Shown here: one piece after another, positions 1 through 10,573 of the stretch
Layout of the letters: every line of letters starts with the position of its first letter
Numbering within the stretch: the stretch's first letter is position 1
Assembly: GCA_016179055.1 (NCBI GenBank)
Contig: JACOSC010000191.1
Span: 1-50,753 of the forward strand
Reading direction: 5' to 3'
DNA length: 50,753 nucleotides
From: Acidobacteriota bacterium
GTDB taxonomy: Bacteria > Acidobacteriota > UBA6911 > JACOSC01
Program-made: the position numbers and the translations under genes
The notes under the pieces: generated by a model
Told to the model about the DNA's origin: nothing
Seen by the model: only the letters and a program-made list of their open reading frames with translations
The model's database searches: none

Positions 1-2
1 CT

Positions 3-218
3 CTTCGTGGGTTCGAAAGTTGCGAGGCACGGAAGCTATTCCGGCATTTCATCGATATGCCGGCAAAGATTGCGGTTACCAAGGACGAAATCCTGGTAAG
101 ATATCCCCTCAGAGCTCATAGCCCGGTCCTGCGGTCCGCCAATCTCGATAAGTGGGCGCCACCGATCTCGTGGTTGGGAAACAGAAAGTTAAAGTTCGAG
201 TGGGGAGGTTCCGTTTAA
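3..218 (+). mobile_element. C-terminal part of a DDE-type transposase, cut by the window edge
   Basis: Open frame from base 3 to TAA at 216-218, not in the ORF track because it lacks a start. It reads ...FRHFIDMPAKIAVTKDEILVRYPLRAHSPVLRSANLDKWAPPISWLGNRKLKFEWGGSV*, resembling the RAH.P.L..A..D....P..WLG.R.L.F tail of many DDE transposases. Confidence 0.6.
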
Positions 219-277
219 TCCTTAATTCTGAGACTTAGGCTTCAGCGAAAATCACTGTTAATGGGAGAAATGAAATC

Positions 278-775
278 ATGAGTCAAGTACCGTCAGAGAA
301 GATGTTGGCGCGATCCATCGGTGTTGCAATTGTAGTTTTGAACCTCTTGCTGCTTGGATCCGCTTTGATGTACGGCAGCGAGCTACCCTTCCAAACGCTG
401 AACAAGGGAAATGATGCCGAGATGATCGTAGAAACGGATATGTTGATCCTAATCAACTCCAGTGAAGAACTGGATGAATTCTATATGCAGTTGGGCGCCG
501 GCGTCTCCGCGCCGGATATCAATATGGATGAAAACACGGTATTAGCCGTAGTAGCGGCCCCGCGGCCGAACACGGGGTATAACGTTGAGATTACTAATCT
601 CGTAGAGAATGATGAGCTGACGGTCGACGCTTTTATCGCCGAGACGGTTCCCGGGGACGACTGTATTACTATGAATGTCGAAACCACTCCGTATCACCTA
701 GTGATGACGCCCCGTAAGATTGACTCGGACATGAATCGCATTGTGTGGAGCCCCGCGGTCTCCGTTTGCAAATAA
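278..775 (+). CDS. PrcB C-terminal-domain-like protein with N-terminal membrane anchor
   Basis: N-terminal hydrophobic segment; core VVAAPRPNTGYNVEI...VETTPYHLV matches the PrcB_C pattern (GY.vei ... T.Py.lv). Paralogue of the next gene. Confidence 0.65.
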   Translation: MSQVPSEKMLARSIGVAIVVLNLLLLGSALMYGSELPFQTLNKGNDAEMIVETDMLILINSSEELDEFYMQLGAGVSAPDINMDENTVLAVVAAPRPNTGYNVEITNLVENDELTVDAFIAETVPGDDCITMNVETTPYHLVMTPRKIDSDMNRIVWSPAVSVCK

Positions 776-938
776 AGTGATCACTGCGGGGATCATCGGG
801 TCCGCCGGGTTTGAAAGTGCCGGCCATGATGATCCGGCCTAAAGGCAACCGTTCCTACGGGGCGACCGCGGTTGAACAGTTTCGAAATATTTTAAAATTC
901 TAACAATAAATACTTCAATTCAAGAGGAGGGAACTTCC

Positions 939-1442
939 ATGAAAACCATGACACTCAAACTTATCAGTGCGCGTATGCTGTTGTTAGCGGCCATGTTTCT
1001 GGTGGCTCTGACGCTTTTTCCCATTAAGGCCCAAGCGGCGGGATATCCGGCGGCCTTCCAGACTTTGGCGCGTGGAGATCACGGTCAAATCATTGCCGAG
1101 GCGGATATGGTCCTGCTGATCGAAACCCCGGAAGAACTTTCAGTAATGTATGAAGCCTTGGGCGTCGACGAACGGCCGATGAATTTCGACATAGACGAAG
1201 TCACCGTTATAGCCGTCGTAGCCAGCCCCCGTCCGAGCAGCGGCTATTCGGTAGAAGTAGCCAATGTCTATCCGATTGAAGATGGGAGTTTCACCATTGA
1301 CGTCTTGAATATCACTCCACGCGAGCCTTGTTCCGTATTAACCGTTGAGACCACACCATATCATCTGGTGGCCATTTCCGGTAGGCTGGTGGAGAAGACG
1401 ACTCGTGTGAATTGGCTCCCTACCACGTACGAATGTCAGTAA
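939..1442 (+). CDS. PrcB C-terminal-domain-like secreted protein
   Basis: Signal peptide-like N-terminus, core VVASPRPSSGYSVEV...VETTPYHLV, RBS-like aagaggagg upstream. Confidence 0.65.
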   Translation: MKTMTLKLISARMLLLAAMFLVALTLFPIKAQAAGYPAAFQTLARGDHGQIIAEADMVLLIETPEELSVMYEALGVDERPMNFDIDEVTVIAVVASPRPSSGYSVEVANVYPIEDGSFTIDVLNITPREPCSVLTVETTPYHLVAISGRLVEKTTRVNWLPTTYECQ

Positions 1443-1445
1443 TTC

Positions 1446-1515
1446 ATGAGGGAACGCCGCCAGCGGCGTTCCTATGCAATCCCACTGTAGGGGCGCCGCT
1501 GATAGCGCCCCTACT
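1446..1515. repeat. Two adjacent hairpins downstream of the PrcB-like pair
   Basis: ggaacgccgccagcggcgttcc followed by gtaggggcgccgctgatagcgcccctac, both self-complementary. Confidence 0.5.
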
Positions 1516-1854
1516 TTATTCTGCACTCGCCGCTTAATTTCCCACGCCTATATTTATCTTGCCGAGTAGAAATGCTTCCTTTCTATAAGTAGAAACCACA
1601 AGGTGGAAGCGGCATCCTGCCGCTTGTCTTAAATAATAGGCTGAAAAAAAAGCGCACAAGTCGTAAGAGAGTAAGGCGCCGTGGCAGGCCAGGAAGCTTG
1701 GCCTATAGGCTGGTACGCCCGTCTGTGTAGGCCGCGTGGCCAGCTCATTGATCTATGCACAGGACAAGGCCAGTTTCTTATGATCGAACTTCAGAAAATC
1801 AAGTGCATTGCTTCAGACCACTCCGATGGCTATACTAAACTTGGGTTATTGGTT

Positions 1855-2664
1855 ATGAGCCGAGAAGACGTTTCAGAAAAGACCATGTATGGTCCTCAAT
1901 TTGAAGAATTGCAGGCCGATTTTCTTGCTCATAAAGACGAATGGGTACGCTATTCCGCCGTAGGGTATTTCACTGAGAAGATTGGCCGCCTGCGCGTGCT
2001 CGACATCGGTTGTGGATCGAGAAGCTTTATTTACGAATTGTGGCCGCATGCGACGCTGACGGTCGGTATGGATTATGACTGGGAGCCGTTGTTGATCACG
2101 CAACGTTTCTCCAAGTCGCAGGGCTGGCCTGTGCCTTTCGTGCGGGCGATCGCCGAGCAGCTTCCCTTCAAGGACAAGCTGTTTAATGTGATCATAAGTT
2201 TCCAGGTGTTCGAGCACGCCGAAAATTCCGAGAAAGCGTTCGCCGAACTGAGTCGCATTATGGAGGACCAATGCCTGCTTTTTTTCAGTGTGCCCAATGG
2301 CAACGGCATCGGAGAAATCGGCCGCCGGCTTTTTCATAGGTTTCGCGGCACGCGAAATCCGCATCAATCTAAGATCTCTTACGCGCGCCTAACGCGATTT
2401 TTCCGAGAAAATAATTTTGAGATCCTTCAGGAACAACGGTTCGGCTTGCTGAACGGGTTGCTCTTGCATTTCCTGGAAGGTTTTGTGTTGCGCTTCCTGT
2501 TTAAGAAGTCCGATAATTGGAAATTTCGCGAGAAATACTGGAAGAGCGCCCTATACAAAATACTGTGCAAGATCGACGACCTAACCAGCAAGCCGTTCCC
2601 GCAACTAGCCTCCGGCTGGGTTTTTACCTGCCGTCGCCTGACGAGTCTGCCGCCGTCCGCATGA
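1855..2664 (+). CDS. Class I SAM-dependent methyltransferase (start adjusted from 1681 to ATG at 1855)
   Basis: VLDIGCGSRSFIYEL motif I, methyltransferase_11-like order; sequence upstream of MSREDV does not look like part of the domain. Confidence 0.75.
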   Translation: MSREDVSEKTMYGPQFEELQADFLAHKDEWVRYSAVGYFTEKIGRLRVLDIGCGSRSFIYELWPHATLTVGMDYDWEPLLITQRFSKSQGWPVPFVRAIAEQLPFKDKLFNVIISFQVFEHAENSEKAFAELSRIMEDQCLLFFSVPNGNGIGEIGRRLFHRFRGTRNPHQSKISYARLTRFFRENNFEILQEQRFGLLNGLLLHFLEGFVLRFLFKKSDNWKFREKYWKSALYKILCKIDDLTSKPFPQLASGWVFTCRRLTSLPPSA

Positions 2665-2818
2665 GCGCCGTCGTTTGGCGGGCGCGGCCGGCTATGGCGC
2701 GGCGGTTGCAGACGTTTGCCAATTCATCACGCCTTTGCTATAGTATAGCCTCATAAGTAAGCTCAACTCATTTATTGATTTGGGCCTTCCCTTACGGAGA
2801 CTAAGATAGGCTATTAAT

Positions 2819-3604
2819 ATGAACGCTCCTGCCGCCGCTCAACGATTTCCCTATTATTTTGAAATCATTAAGAATCTCACCATACGAGATATCAAGGTCA
2901 AGTACAAGAGATCCTCCCTGGGTTTTTTGTGGACGTTGTTAAATCCCTTATGCACGGCCGCGGTGTATATTTTCGTTTTCTCGCAGATTCTTCGAGCCGG
3001 CATTGATAACTACTGGGCTTTTCTGCTTAGCGGCTTCTTTGCCTGGAATTTTTTTTCCTTAACCTTGTTTTCCGGCTCCGATGTCATTTCGACTAACCGC
3101 AGCATTGTGACGAGAGTGTTTTTCCCCCACGAGATACTGGTGCTGAGCAACGCGCTTTGTAAGCTGATTGAATACTCATTTGAACTGGTCATTGTCATTC
3201 CTTTGCTCTGTATTTTTCATTTGCACCGGTTGCCGGCTTCGCTGCTGGCATTACCGCTCTTGTTGTTGTTGCAAATCATGGTTAGCACCGCTTTCGTGTT
3301 TCCGCTGGCCTGCCTCAGGGTTTTTTACAAAGACGTAGAGCAAGTCTTGCCGATTGTTATGACCGCATGGTTCTTTCTGACGCCCATCGTATATACCCTG
3401 GATCAGGTGCCAAAGAATTACTTGGGCCTACTGGCGCTTAATCCCATGGTGGGTATTATCACGGCCTATCATGATATGCTCTACTTGGGAAGGTTTCCGG
3501 ATCCCACGGCGCTCGCGCATACCAGCCTTATCTCGGTTGTCCTGCTAGCGTTGGGCTACTGGGGTTTTTATCGTTTTAAGGGGATATTCGCCGAGATCAT
3601 TTAG
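2819..3604 (+). CDS. ABC-2 type polysaccharide/polyol-phosphate export permease (Wzm/TagG type)
   Basis: NLTIRDIKVKYKRSSLGFLWTLLNPL signature, six hydrophobic segments, adjacent ATPase. Confidence 0.9.
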   Translation: MNAPAAAQRFPYYFEIIKNLTIRDIKVKYKRSSLGFLWTLLNPLCTAAVYIFVFSQILRAGIDNYWAFLLSGFFAWNFFSLTLFSGSDVISTNRSIVTRVFFPHEILVLSNALCKLIEYSFELVIVIPLLCIFHLHRLPASLLALPLLLLLQIMVSTAFVFPLACLRVFYKDVEQVLPIVMTAWFFLTPIVYTLDQVPKNYLGLLALNPMVGIITAYHDMLYLGRFPDPTALAHTSLISVVLLALGYWGFYRFKGIFAEII

Positions 3605-3739
3605 CGCCGTCGCGTTTTAAAGTACAGAACCGCGAAATCATGCGCCGATACGCCATTATTCTTGACAAGAGTTAACCGATGAACGACGCGGGCCATGGCG
3701 GGAAGTTTTCCAAGTTGAATAGCAGGTAAGAAAACGCCT

Positions 3740-4504
3740 ATGGATGTGGTCACCTGTTCCGGTCTTAATAAAAAATTCTATTACTATCAGCACCAGCCGC
3801 GTAGCCTTAGGGATATATTTATCACACTGCTTCATCCCAAAAAAAAGCTGCGCGCTCTGGAAGAATGGTATGCTTTGCGGAGTATAGATTTGACGGTTGC
3901 GCGCGGCGAAACAATCGCCTTTGTCGGTCACAATGGTTCGGGCAAGAGCACGCTCTTGAAAATTATCGCCGGCATATATAGAGCGACTTCCGGACGCGTC
4001 GAAGTGCAGGGCAAGGTGGCGCCTTTATTGGAGCTGGGCGTAGGGTTCCATCCGGATCTGACCGGCAAGGAAAATGTTTATCTTTATGCGTCAATCCTCG
4101 GCTTGCGCAAGCGCGAGGTAGATCGTCTTTATGGCCAAATGGTGGAGTTTGCGGATCTCGAAAAATTTATGGGCACGCCCGTCAAGTATTATTCGTCGGG
4201 CATGTACGCGCGTTTAGGGTTTTCGGTAGCCGTTTTTGTGAACCCGGACATTCTGCTTATTGATGAAGTGCTTTCGGTGGGCGATGTTTCTTTTCGCAGC
4301 CGCTGCGACGAGAAAATCAAGGAGTTCCAAAACCGTGGTAAAACCATATTGCTGGTTTCCCACGATCTGGATACCGTGGCAAAAACCTGCACGCGGGCGG
4401 CGTGGCTTGCAGGGGGACGCATGGCGATGGTGGGCAACGTTGCTGAAGTGATTAAGGGCTACCAAGCCGGTGTTACTGTGGCTGAAGATGTCCCGTCCAT
4501 TTAA
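3740..4504 (+). CDS. Polysaccharide ABC transporter ATP-binding protein (Wzt/TagH type)
   Basis: Walker A GHNGSGKST, LLELGVGFHPDLTGKENVYL, YSSGMYARLGFSVAV signature, Walker B DILLIDEVLSVGD. Confidence 0.92.
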   Translation: MDVVTCSGLNKKFYYYQHQPRSLRDIFITLLHPKKKLRALEEWYALRSIDLTVARGETIAFVGHNGSGKSTLLKIIAGIYRATSGRVEVQGKVAPLLELGVGFHPDLTGKENVYLYASILGLRKREVDRLYGQMVEFADLEKFMGTPVKYYSSGMYARLGFSVAVFVNPDILLIDEVLSVGDVSFRSRCDEKIKEFQNRGKTILLVSHDLDTVAKTCTRAAWLAGGRMAMVGNVAEVIKGYQAGVTVAEDVPSI

Positions 4505-4618
4505 ATAAGCCGCTTGCTCTTGGTGCAGATACGTCGGGCGCGCTTATTTCCGGTAGCATCCCAAGGAATTTGAGAAAGCGTAGCCGGTAAGGTTTACTCC
4601 CGGCCGCGAGATAGTACT

Positions 4619-5962
4619 ATGAAGCCAACGCTGGATAAGAAGAACCTGGATGTCGCCCGCGCCATTACCGGGCGGCGTGAAGAACTAAAGCGGGCGCTGT
4701 TTTTGGAGTTGAGCGCCGCGACGCGCATCTATCGTTCCAATTTGCCGCCCATGCCGAGCAGCAAGGTGCCGCTGATTGATCAAGAGCTTCATCAGCATTT
4801 CACACAAGCCAACCGCTATTATCAAACGGCCAGTTGGATCCCGGATCCCCGCTTCCCCTATGGTCGCCCCTTGCTGAAAAAACTTCTCTATCGCATGCTG
4901 GGCTTTTACACGACGCGCCAAACGCACTTCAATATGATATTGCTCAAGATCGCGGTAAGCTTGCATGAAAAGTTGGATTATGTTTATAACCTAAATCTCC
5001 GACAAAAAACCGAGATCCGCGAGCTGCTTGAAGCGGTCGATAGATTGTCGGCGCACGTGAGTGTGGACGTTGATCATAAGCTGACCACTTTTGAAATCCT
5101 GCAACGTAAACTCATGACCAAGTTGAAGGGAGATCTGGAGAGCAAAGTTGACGCTCTGGCGCGCCCGACCCCGATGCCGGTCAACGGCGAAAGCCGGGAG
5201 CGGTTGCGCGCCGCGGCTACTCCCATCGCGCTGGCCAGGGACGCTGCGGAACCGGCGACCGGTACGTCGGCGCGATCGAAAAGCTTTAACCTTTTCATCG
5301 ATCGCTGGCGCGCCGGGGCGGCGGGGTCCGTGGCAGGGGGCGGCATGGATTTTCCCTTTTTTCAGAAAGCGCGCCATGTGTTGGATATCGGCTGCGGCCG
5401 CGGAATATTTTTGGATTGGTGCCGGGAGAACGACATCAGGGCCCACGGGATTGATTTCGATGCGGATATGGTGAAGGATTGCGCGGCGCGCCGGCTCTTG
5501 GTAGAGCGGGCGGAGGCCGTGGAATACGTCAGTCGCTTGCCGGAGAATGTATTGGACGGCGCTCACATCGGCTACGTTGTGGAGATGATGGATAGCCGCG
5601 CCCTGGTCGAGTTATTGAAAGCTTTGCATGCCAAGCTGCAAGCCGACGCTTTCCTGGCCATTGAGGCCGCCCATCCCTCCCTGGAAAACAGCAGGTCCGT
5701 TTCCGGGATGCCTGATGATTATAGCTTTCGTTTTGTGCCTCCGCAGACCCTGGAGTTCCTCCTCGATTATTGTGGCTTCCGGAATATAACGGTAAGGTCC
5801 CTTTTCCCGACGCCCGCCGATCAACAACTGCAGCGACTGGAATTGGCGCCCGACGTCACAACGTCTGAGGAGGCGAACGTCCGCCTTTATAATCGCAATA
5901 TTGATAAGCTTAATAAGCGGTTGTTTAGCGGTCAGGCGTATGCGGTCATCGGCCAAAAGTAG
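4619..5962 (+). CDS. Methyltransferase-domain protein of a glycan cluster
   Basis: C-terminal half has VLDIGCGRGIFLDWCRENDIRAHGIDFD; long N-terminal extension. Confidence 0.75.
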   Translation: MKPTLDKKNLDVARAITGRREELKRALFLELSAATRIYRSNLPPMPSSKVPLIDQELHQHFTQANRYYQTASWIPDPRFPYGRPLLKKLLYRMLGFYTTRQTHFNMILLKIAVSLHEKLDYVYNLNLRQKTEIRELLEAVDRLSAHVSVDVDHKLTTFEILQRKLMTKLKGDLESKVDALARPTPMPVNGESRERLRAAATPIALARDAAEPATGTSARSKSFNLFIDRWRAGAAGSVAGGGMDFPFFQKARHVLDIGCGRGIFLDWCRENDIRAHGIDFDADMVKDCAARRLLVERAEAVEYVSRLPENVLDGAHIGYVVEMMDSRALVELLKALHAKLQADAFLAIEAAHPSLENSRSVSGMPDDYSFRFVPPQTLEFLLDYCGFRNITVRSLFPTPADQQLQRLELAPDVTTSEEANVRLYNRNIDKLNKRLFSGQAYAVIGQK

Positions 5963-5995
5963 GTCCGGTGATCGTTCGGCATGGAATGAGATGAA

Positions 5996-8212
5996 TTGGG
6001 GCGGAATGGTCTGATGGACGTTGAGAAGGCTACAATGGAAGATCAAGTCTTGGATAATGGGCGCTTGGCAGACTCTCCCCGTTTATGCTCAATCATCATT
6101 GTTAACTACAACGGCAGCCGGTTCCTTTTCGATTGCTTTTCATCCCTGCTGGCCATGAAATATCCGGCCGATTTACTCGATATCATCATGGTGGATAACG
6201 GCTCCACGGACGATTCCATTGCGTTGGTTCAGAATAATTTTCCAACGGTCCGTATATTTAAGGATTCAGAAAACTCCTTTTGCAAGGCTGTAAATCTGGG
6301 CATACTCGAAGCCAGGGGCGACTATATTGGCCTGCTTAACAATGATACGATTGTGGATGAGAATTGGCTGATGGAGTTGGCAAACGTGTTGAACCGGCAT
6401 GAGCGGGCCGGCGCGGTGGGCGGGAAGATCCTCTTCAAGAACGGTATCATCAACAGTGTCGGCATCGATGAAAATAATGGGTATTTTCGAGATCGGGGAT
6501 TTGGTGAGTCGGATATCGGCCAATATGATAAGATCGACGAAGTCCAGTATGTTTGCGGGGCCGGAGTTCTCTATCGGCGCCAGGCTATTGAAGAAGTTGG
6601 TCCGATGGATAATGACTTTGTCATATATGTTGAAGATGTTGACTATGGTCAGCGACTACGCAAGCAAGGCTGGAAGATCCTCTTTACTCCTTGGGCCAAG
6701 CTGTATCACGAGTTTCAGGGAAGCAGCAAATCCAACCGAGTCGCTTATTATTTTTGCACGCGTAATCGCCTGCTTTTTATGGCCAAACACCGGCCCTATC
6801 AACTACCCGGCGCCATTAAGACTACCGCGGCCTTTCGTGACCATGAGTACGACGTGGTGTTTGACTTCCTGCCGGCCGTCCTTAAGAAACTTTTTGAGTC
6901 CCAAGACTTGCAGGTAATCAACCAGACGCTATCCGCGCTGGTCAGCGAGCTGGTTGATGTGTTTGGGAACCAGAAAGTAGAAAACTTGCTGGCTCGCATG
7001 GAAGTGGCTTTGGGCTATCGCAAACTGCGGATTGGCATTTATGACCACGCCCTTCATTTTATGGGCGGCGGACAGAAGTATGTTTGTACGCTGGCCTCCG
7101 TGTTGCAAGATAAGTACGATATTACGTACATTTGCAATAAACCGGTTACGGTGAAGTCGCTAAATGATTGGTACGATCTTGACCTCTCGCGCTGTCGCAT
7201 AAAGGTCATCCCGCTGCCATTTTTTGAGGAGCGTCACTGCCAGGAGATCAACGCCGCGATGGTGACGGCCGATATGGAAAATCCGTTTCAGGCTATTGCC
7301 ATGGAAAGCGCGAATTATGATTTCTTTATCAATGCCAACATGCTTTCCAAATGCTTGCCGCTGTCCAATCGATCCATATTGGTTTGTCATTTTCCGGATA
7401 CCGATCCGGGTCCCCATTTTGCCGCCCACAAATATACCCATGTGATTACCAATGGCGAGTATACGACATACTGGCTGAGAAGGCGGTGGGGGATGGTTAA
7501 AGACCTGATCCTGCACCCGCCGGTAAACATGTATGCGACCAACACGAACAGCGCAGACCCATTCGTCCTCAAGGAGAACCTTATCCTATCCGTTGCGCGC
7601 TTTGAGCAGACGGGAAGTAAGAAACAGAAGGAGATGGTAAAGGCCTTTAATTTTTTGTGCAAGCAATATCCAAGTCTGATGAAGTCCTGGCGCTTGTGCT
7701 TAGCCGGCGGATCTCTGGAAGGGACCACGTATGCGGACGAAGTCAAGCAATTGGCTAAATCCAACCCGCATATTGACGTCAAAATAAATCTCCCGGCGAC
7801 CGATTTGCGGCGGGTGTTTGCCGCCGGTCGTATTTTTTGGCACCTGTGTGGATTAGATGTGGATGAGAATGAATCTCCCCAATTGATCGAGCACTTTGGG
7901 ATGACCACGGTGGAGGCGATGCAAAACTACTGTGTACCCATCGTTAATAACGGAGGGGGTCAAAAGGAAATTGTTGCGCACGGCGAGAGCGGCTTTCTCA
8001 TTGGCTCCCTGGCCGAGTTGTGCGAGCAAACGCGTCAATTGATTTCTGAGCCGGACCGCTTGCGGCAGACTATGCTCAAAGCCTATGAGCGCGGCCACCA
8101 ATTCAATATCGAGAAGTTCACCCTAGAGGCGCTGGCTTTTTTCAAGCGATTAGAGGATGAATATGTCTCCATTCCCAACCCTATCATTGCTCAGGTCGCC
8201 CACACCTACTGA
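5996..8212 (+). CDS. Two-domain glycosyltransferase (GT2 N-terminal, GT4-like C-terminal)
   Basis: CSIIIVNYNGSRFL...DNGSTDDS...NNDTIVDENW (GT2) followed by SVARFEQTGSKKQ...EHFGMTTVEAMQNYCVPIV (GT4). Confidence 0.88.
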   Translation: MGRNGLMDVEKATMEDQVLDNGRLADSPRLCSIIIVNYNGSRFLFDCFSSLLAMKYPADLLDIIMVDNGSTDDSIALVQNNFPTVRIFKDSENSFCKAVNLGILEARGDYIGLLNNDTIVDENWLMELANVLNRHERAGAVGGKILFKNGIINSVGIDENNGYFRDRGFGESDIGQYDKIDEVQYVCGAGVLYRRQAIEEVGPMDNDFVIYVEDVDYGQRLRKQGWKILFTPWAKLYHEFQGSSKSNRVAYYFCTRNRLLFMAKHRPYQLPGAIKTTAAFRDHEYDVVFDFLPAVLKKLFESQDLQVINQTLSALVSELVDVFGNQKVENLLARMEVALGYRKLRIGIYDHALHFMGGGQKYVCTLASVLQDKYDITYICNKPVTVKSLNDWYDLDLSRCRIKVIPLPFFEERHCQEINAAMVTADMENPFQAIAMESANYDFFINANMLSKCLPLSNRSILVCHFPDTDPGPHFAAHKYTHVITNGEYTTYWLRRRWGMVKDLILHPPVNMYATNTNSADPFVLKENLILSVARFEQTGSKKQKEMVKAFNFLCKQYPSLMKSWRLCLAGGSLEGTTYADEVKQLAKSNPHIDVKINLPATDLRRVFAAGRIFWHLCGLDVDENESPQLIEHFGMTTVEAMQNYCVPIVNNGGGQKEIVAHGESGFLIGSLAELCEQTRQLISEPDRLRQTMLKAYERGHQFNIEKFTLEALAFFKRLEDEYVSIPNPIIAQVAHTY

Positions 8213-8258
8213 CGCGCGCTATCATTCCGGGTTGATATCGAAACGGAAATGAGCGCTT

Positions 8259-10526
8259 ATGCGTAGACGGACCGTGCACGGAGCCGATAAGGACTTATCT
8301 CGCCCAAGGTGGAACTATATAAGCCTGTTGGCGCTGTTTATCCTGGTAAGCCTATCGCGCGTGTTATATACCGAGCGTTCGTTTTGGGAATGGGATGAAG
8401 TGCTGTTTGCCGGCGCGCTTCGCCGTTTCGATGTCTTGGATAATTATCCGCATTTGCCGGGGTATCCCTTGTATGTGGCCTTCAGTCGGGTATCCAATTA
8501 TTTTTTTCATAACGATGTCAGCGCGCTTACCAGCGTAAATGCCGGCTTCGGGAGCCTGCTGCTTTTTCCGCTCTATTTTTTTTATCGTCGTTTTTCATCC
8601 TTTCCGATTGCCTTTGCGGCATGTTTCCTCGCCCTTTTTAACTGGCTGATTTGGATATACTCCGAATCGGCATTCAGCGACATGACCTCGCTGTTTTGGC
8701 TGATTACGAGCTTGGCTTTTCTTTTCCGTACTGAGCATGATCCGTCCTTTTACCTTGGAATGCTTTGCTTTGGCGTATCCACCGGCGTTAGCCCGCAGAA
8801 GGCCATTTTTGGTAGTTTGCTGGTCCCCTGGCTGGTTTGGCGAAGAGTTCGCCGTCGAGAATTCAAATCAACGATATTGGGCGTCGGCCTATTGGCGGGA
8901 ATGTGTTTGGTTTGGTTCGTTCCGTTGGTTCGTAATGCCGGCGGTTTTTGGGTTTACATGGGATTAATGCACTATGGTCCGGAGAACTTCCTGGGTTACA
9001 TAACCGCACGTCCTTTCATGAGCCTCAGTGATTTCACCAGAACCAAGATTGTCTTGATGTGGGGCCACCCCTTTTATGCAGTGATCGTGGTGAGCTTGGC
9101 TATTTGGGGTTTTTTGGTCTATACCCGCCGCGGGCCCGGAAAAACGCTGCCACTCCTTTTTATGGCCTTTGGGCCTTGGATAGTTATCGACTTTTTGTGG
9201 TTGCATCTCTACCATCCCAGGTATAATTTTTATACGGTTGTGCTAATGGCCTTTTTCGTGATGTACGGCCTACTGGAGCGGTTGTCGCGTAGTTCAGCCT
9301 GGGCAAACGGGTCAGCGGCGGCCGCGGCGATTGGTATGATATTGTTTTCAATTTTCTGGACACTGCCTTGTGTGCGGACGTTACATACAACCGACTCGAC
9401 GGTGACCCAAATGTTTGCGCTAATACGGAAGAATCTAAATCCGAAAACCGATGCCGTGATTCCCTCAGCCATGCTGGCGTTGCTGCCGCGCTATTATCTT
9501 CCGGATTTTATATCCATACCGGGAGAAGGGGTCGACGAAAACATGTATGTGGATGCCGTGCGGAACATGGAATGGCATTATATCAGTTTGTATGATCCCA
9601 CGGGCGCTTATCAAGCCACCTTTCACGCCGGCCAGCCACGGCTGCGAGCGCTGACGATGTATCCCGACTTGGCGTTGGCCAAAAAACAAATCCTTTACGG
9701 CGCCGTATATGATACCGAATGGGTTCTCGATAGACCGGTTCGCAAGGCGGTTGCTTCCACGGCCAACTGCTATTTAAAAAACCGCGGCCGCGCCAAGCTG
9801 CTTTCCCTTGAAAGTACCGTATTACCGTTCGACGGGCCGCCGGCGGAAATCCGCTTGGCCTTGGATGGGATGCCCTTGGCTACCAGCGTCGCCGGACCAG
9901 GGCGCTTTGACCGGCACTTCCTTTTCAAGGAGACGCCTGATCCGTCACGGCCGGCCTCTATTTTCTCCATCACGTCAACGACGCCACGGTCGGCTGCCTG
10001 GCTGAAAATCGACGCCTTACGGTGGTGGGATATTGAGGCCACGGCGGAGACGGAGATTCAAACCATCGACGTGTCAGCATCGTCTCCCTGGGTTTCCTGG
10101 TCGCGTCTGACCGACTTTGGCATAAATCGGCCGCCGGCTGAATTAAGCCCGGATAGCCTTTTCTCGGTATGGAAGATCCCCCTGCAACCCCGCGGAATTT
10201 ATGAAGTGTCGTTTCGGGCTTCGGCCTCAGGCGCTTCTACGGCGGGCGCTGCCCGGCCCAGCGTTGCCGTCTGTCTGGGAAATCGGTGTACGCCGCATTT
10301 TGAATTATACGGTGCGCAACAAACGCATAATAACGTTTTCCTGAGTCCTACCCTACGTGCTGGAGAAAAGGCGGCCCTCATTTTCCATTATCGACACGGA
10401 GACCGAGTCGCCCCTTCTACAGATTCCCCGGAGACGACGCCGGCCCATGTTGCTATCAGTTCTGTAACCGTATCGTTATTGGGGTTTCATCCGGATGGAT
10501 TAGTCTCATCCTTTGAAGACGAGTAG
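8259..10526 (+). CDS. Polytopic membrane protein, GT-C/PMT-like glycosyltransferase
   Basis: N-terminal half with many TM segments, FWEWDEVLFAGALRRFD and LPGYPLYV motifs near the N-terminus; soluble C-terminal region. Confidence 0.65.
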   Translation: MRRRTVHGADKDLSRPRWNYISLLALFILVSLSRVLYTERSFWEWDEVLFAGALRRFDVLDNYPHLPGYPLYVAFSRVSNYFFHNDVSALTSVNAGFGSLLLFPLYFFYRRFSSFPIAFAACFLALFNWLIWIYSESAFSDMTSLFWLITSLAFLFRTEHDPSFYLGMLCFGVSTGVSPQKAIFGSLLVPWLVWRRVRRREFKSTILGVGLLAGMCLVWFVPLVRNAGGFWVYMGLMHYGPENFLGYITARPFMSLSDFTRTKIVLMWGHPFYAVIVVSLAIWGFLVYTRRGPGKTLPLLFMAFGPWIVIDFLWLHLYHPRYNFYTVVLMAFFVMYGLLERLSRSSAWANGSAAAAAIGMILFSIFWTLPCVRTLHTTDSTVTQMFALIRKNLNPKTDAVIPSAMLALLPRYYLPDFISIPGEGVDENMYVDAVRNMEWHYISLYDPTGAYQATFHAGQPRLRALTMYPDLALAKKQILYGAVYDTEWVLDRPVRKAVASTANCYLKNRGRAKLLSLESTVLPFDGPPAEIRLALDGMPLATSVAGPGRFDRHFLFKETPDPSRPASIFSITSTTPRSAAWLKIDALRWWDIEATAETEIQTIDVSASSPWVSWSRLTDFGINRPPAELSPDSLFSVWKIPLQPRGIYEVSFRASASGASTAGAARPSVAVCLGNRCTPHFELYGAQQTHNNVFLSPTLRAGEKAALIFHYRHGDRVAPSTDSPETTPAHVAISSVTVSLLGFHPDGLVSSFEDE

Positions 10527-10573
10527 TCGCCTCGTTTTCGGTTAAGAGAGTAGTAGGCGGTTAGAATTCTTAT

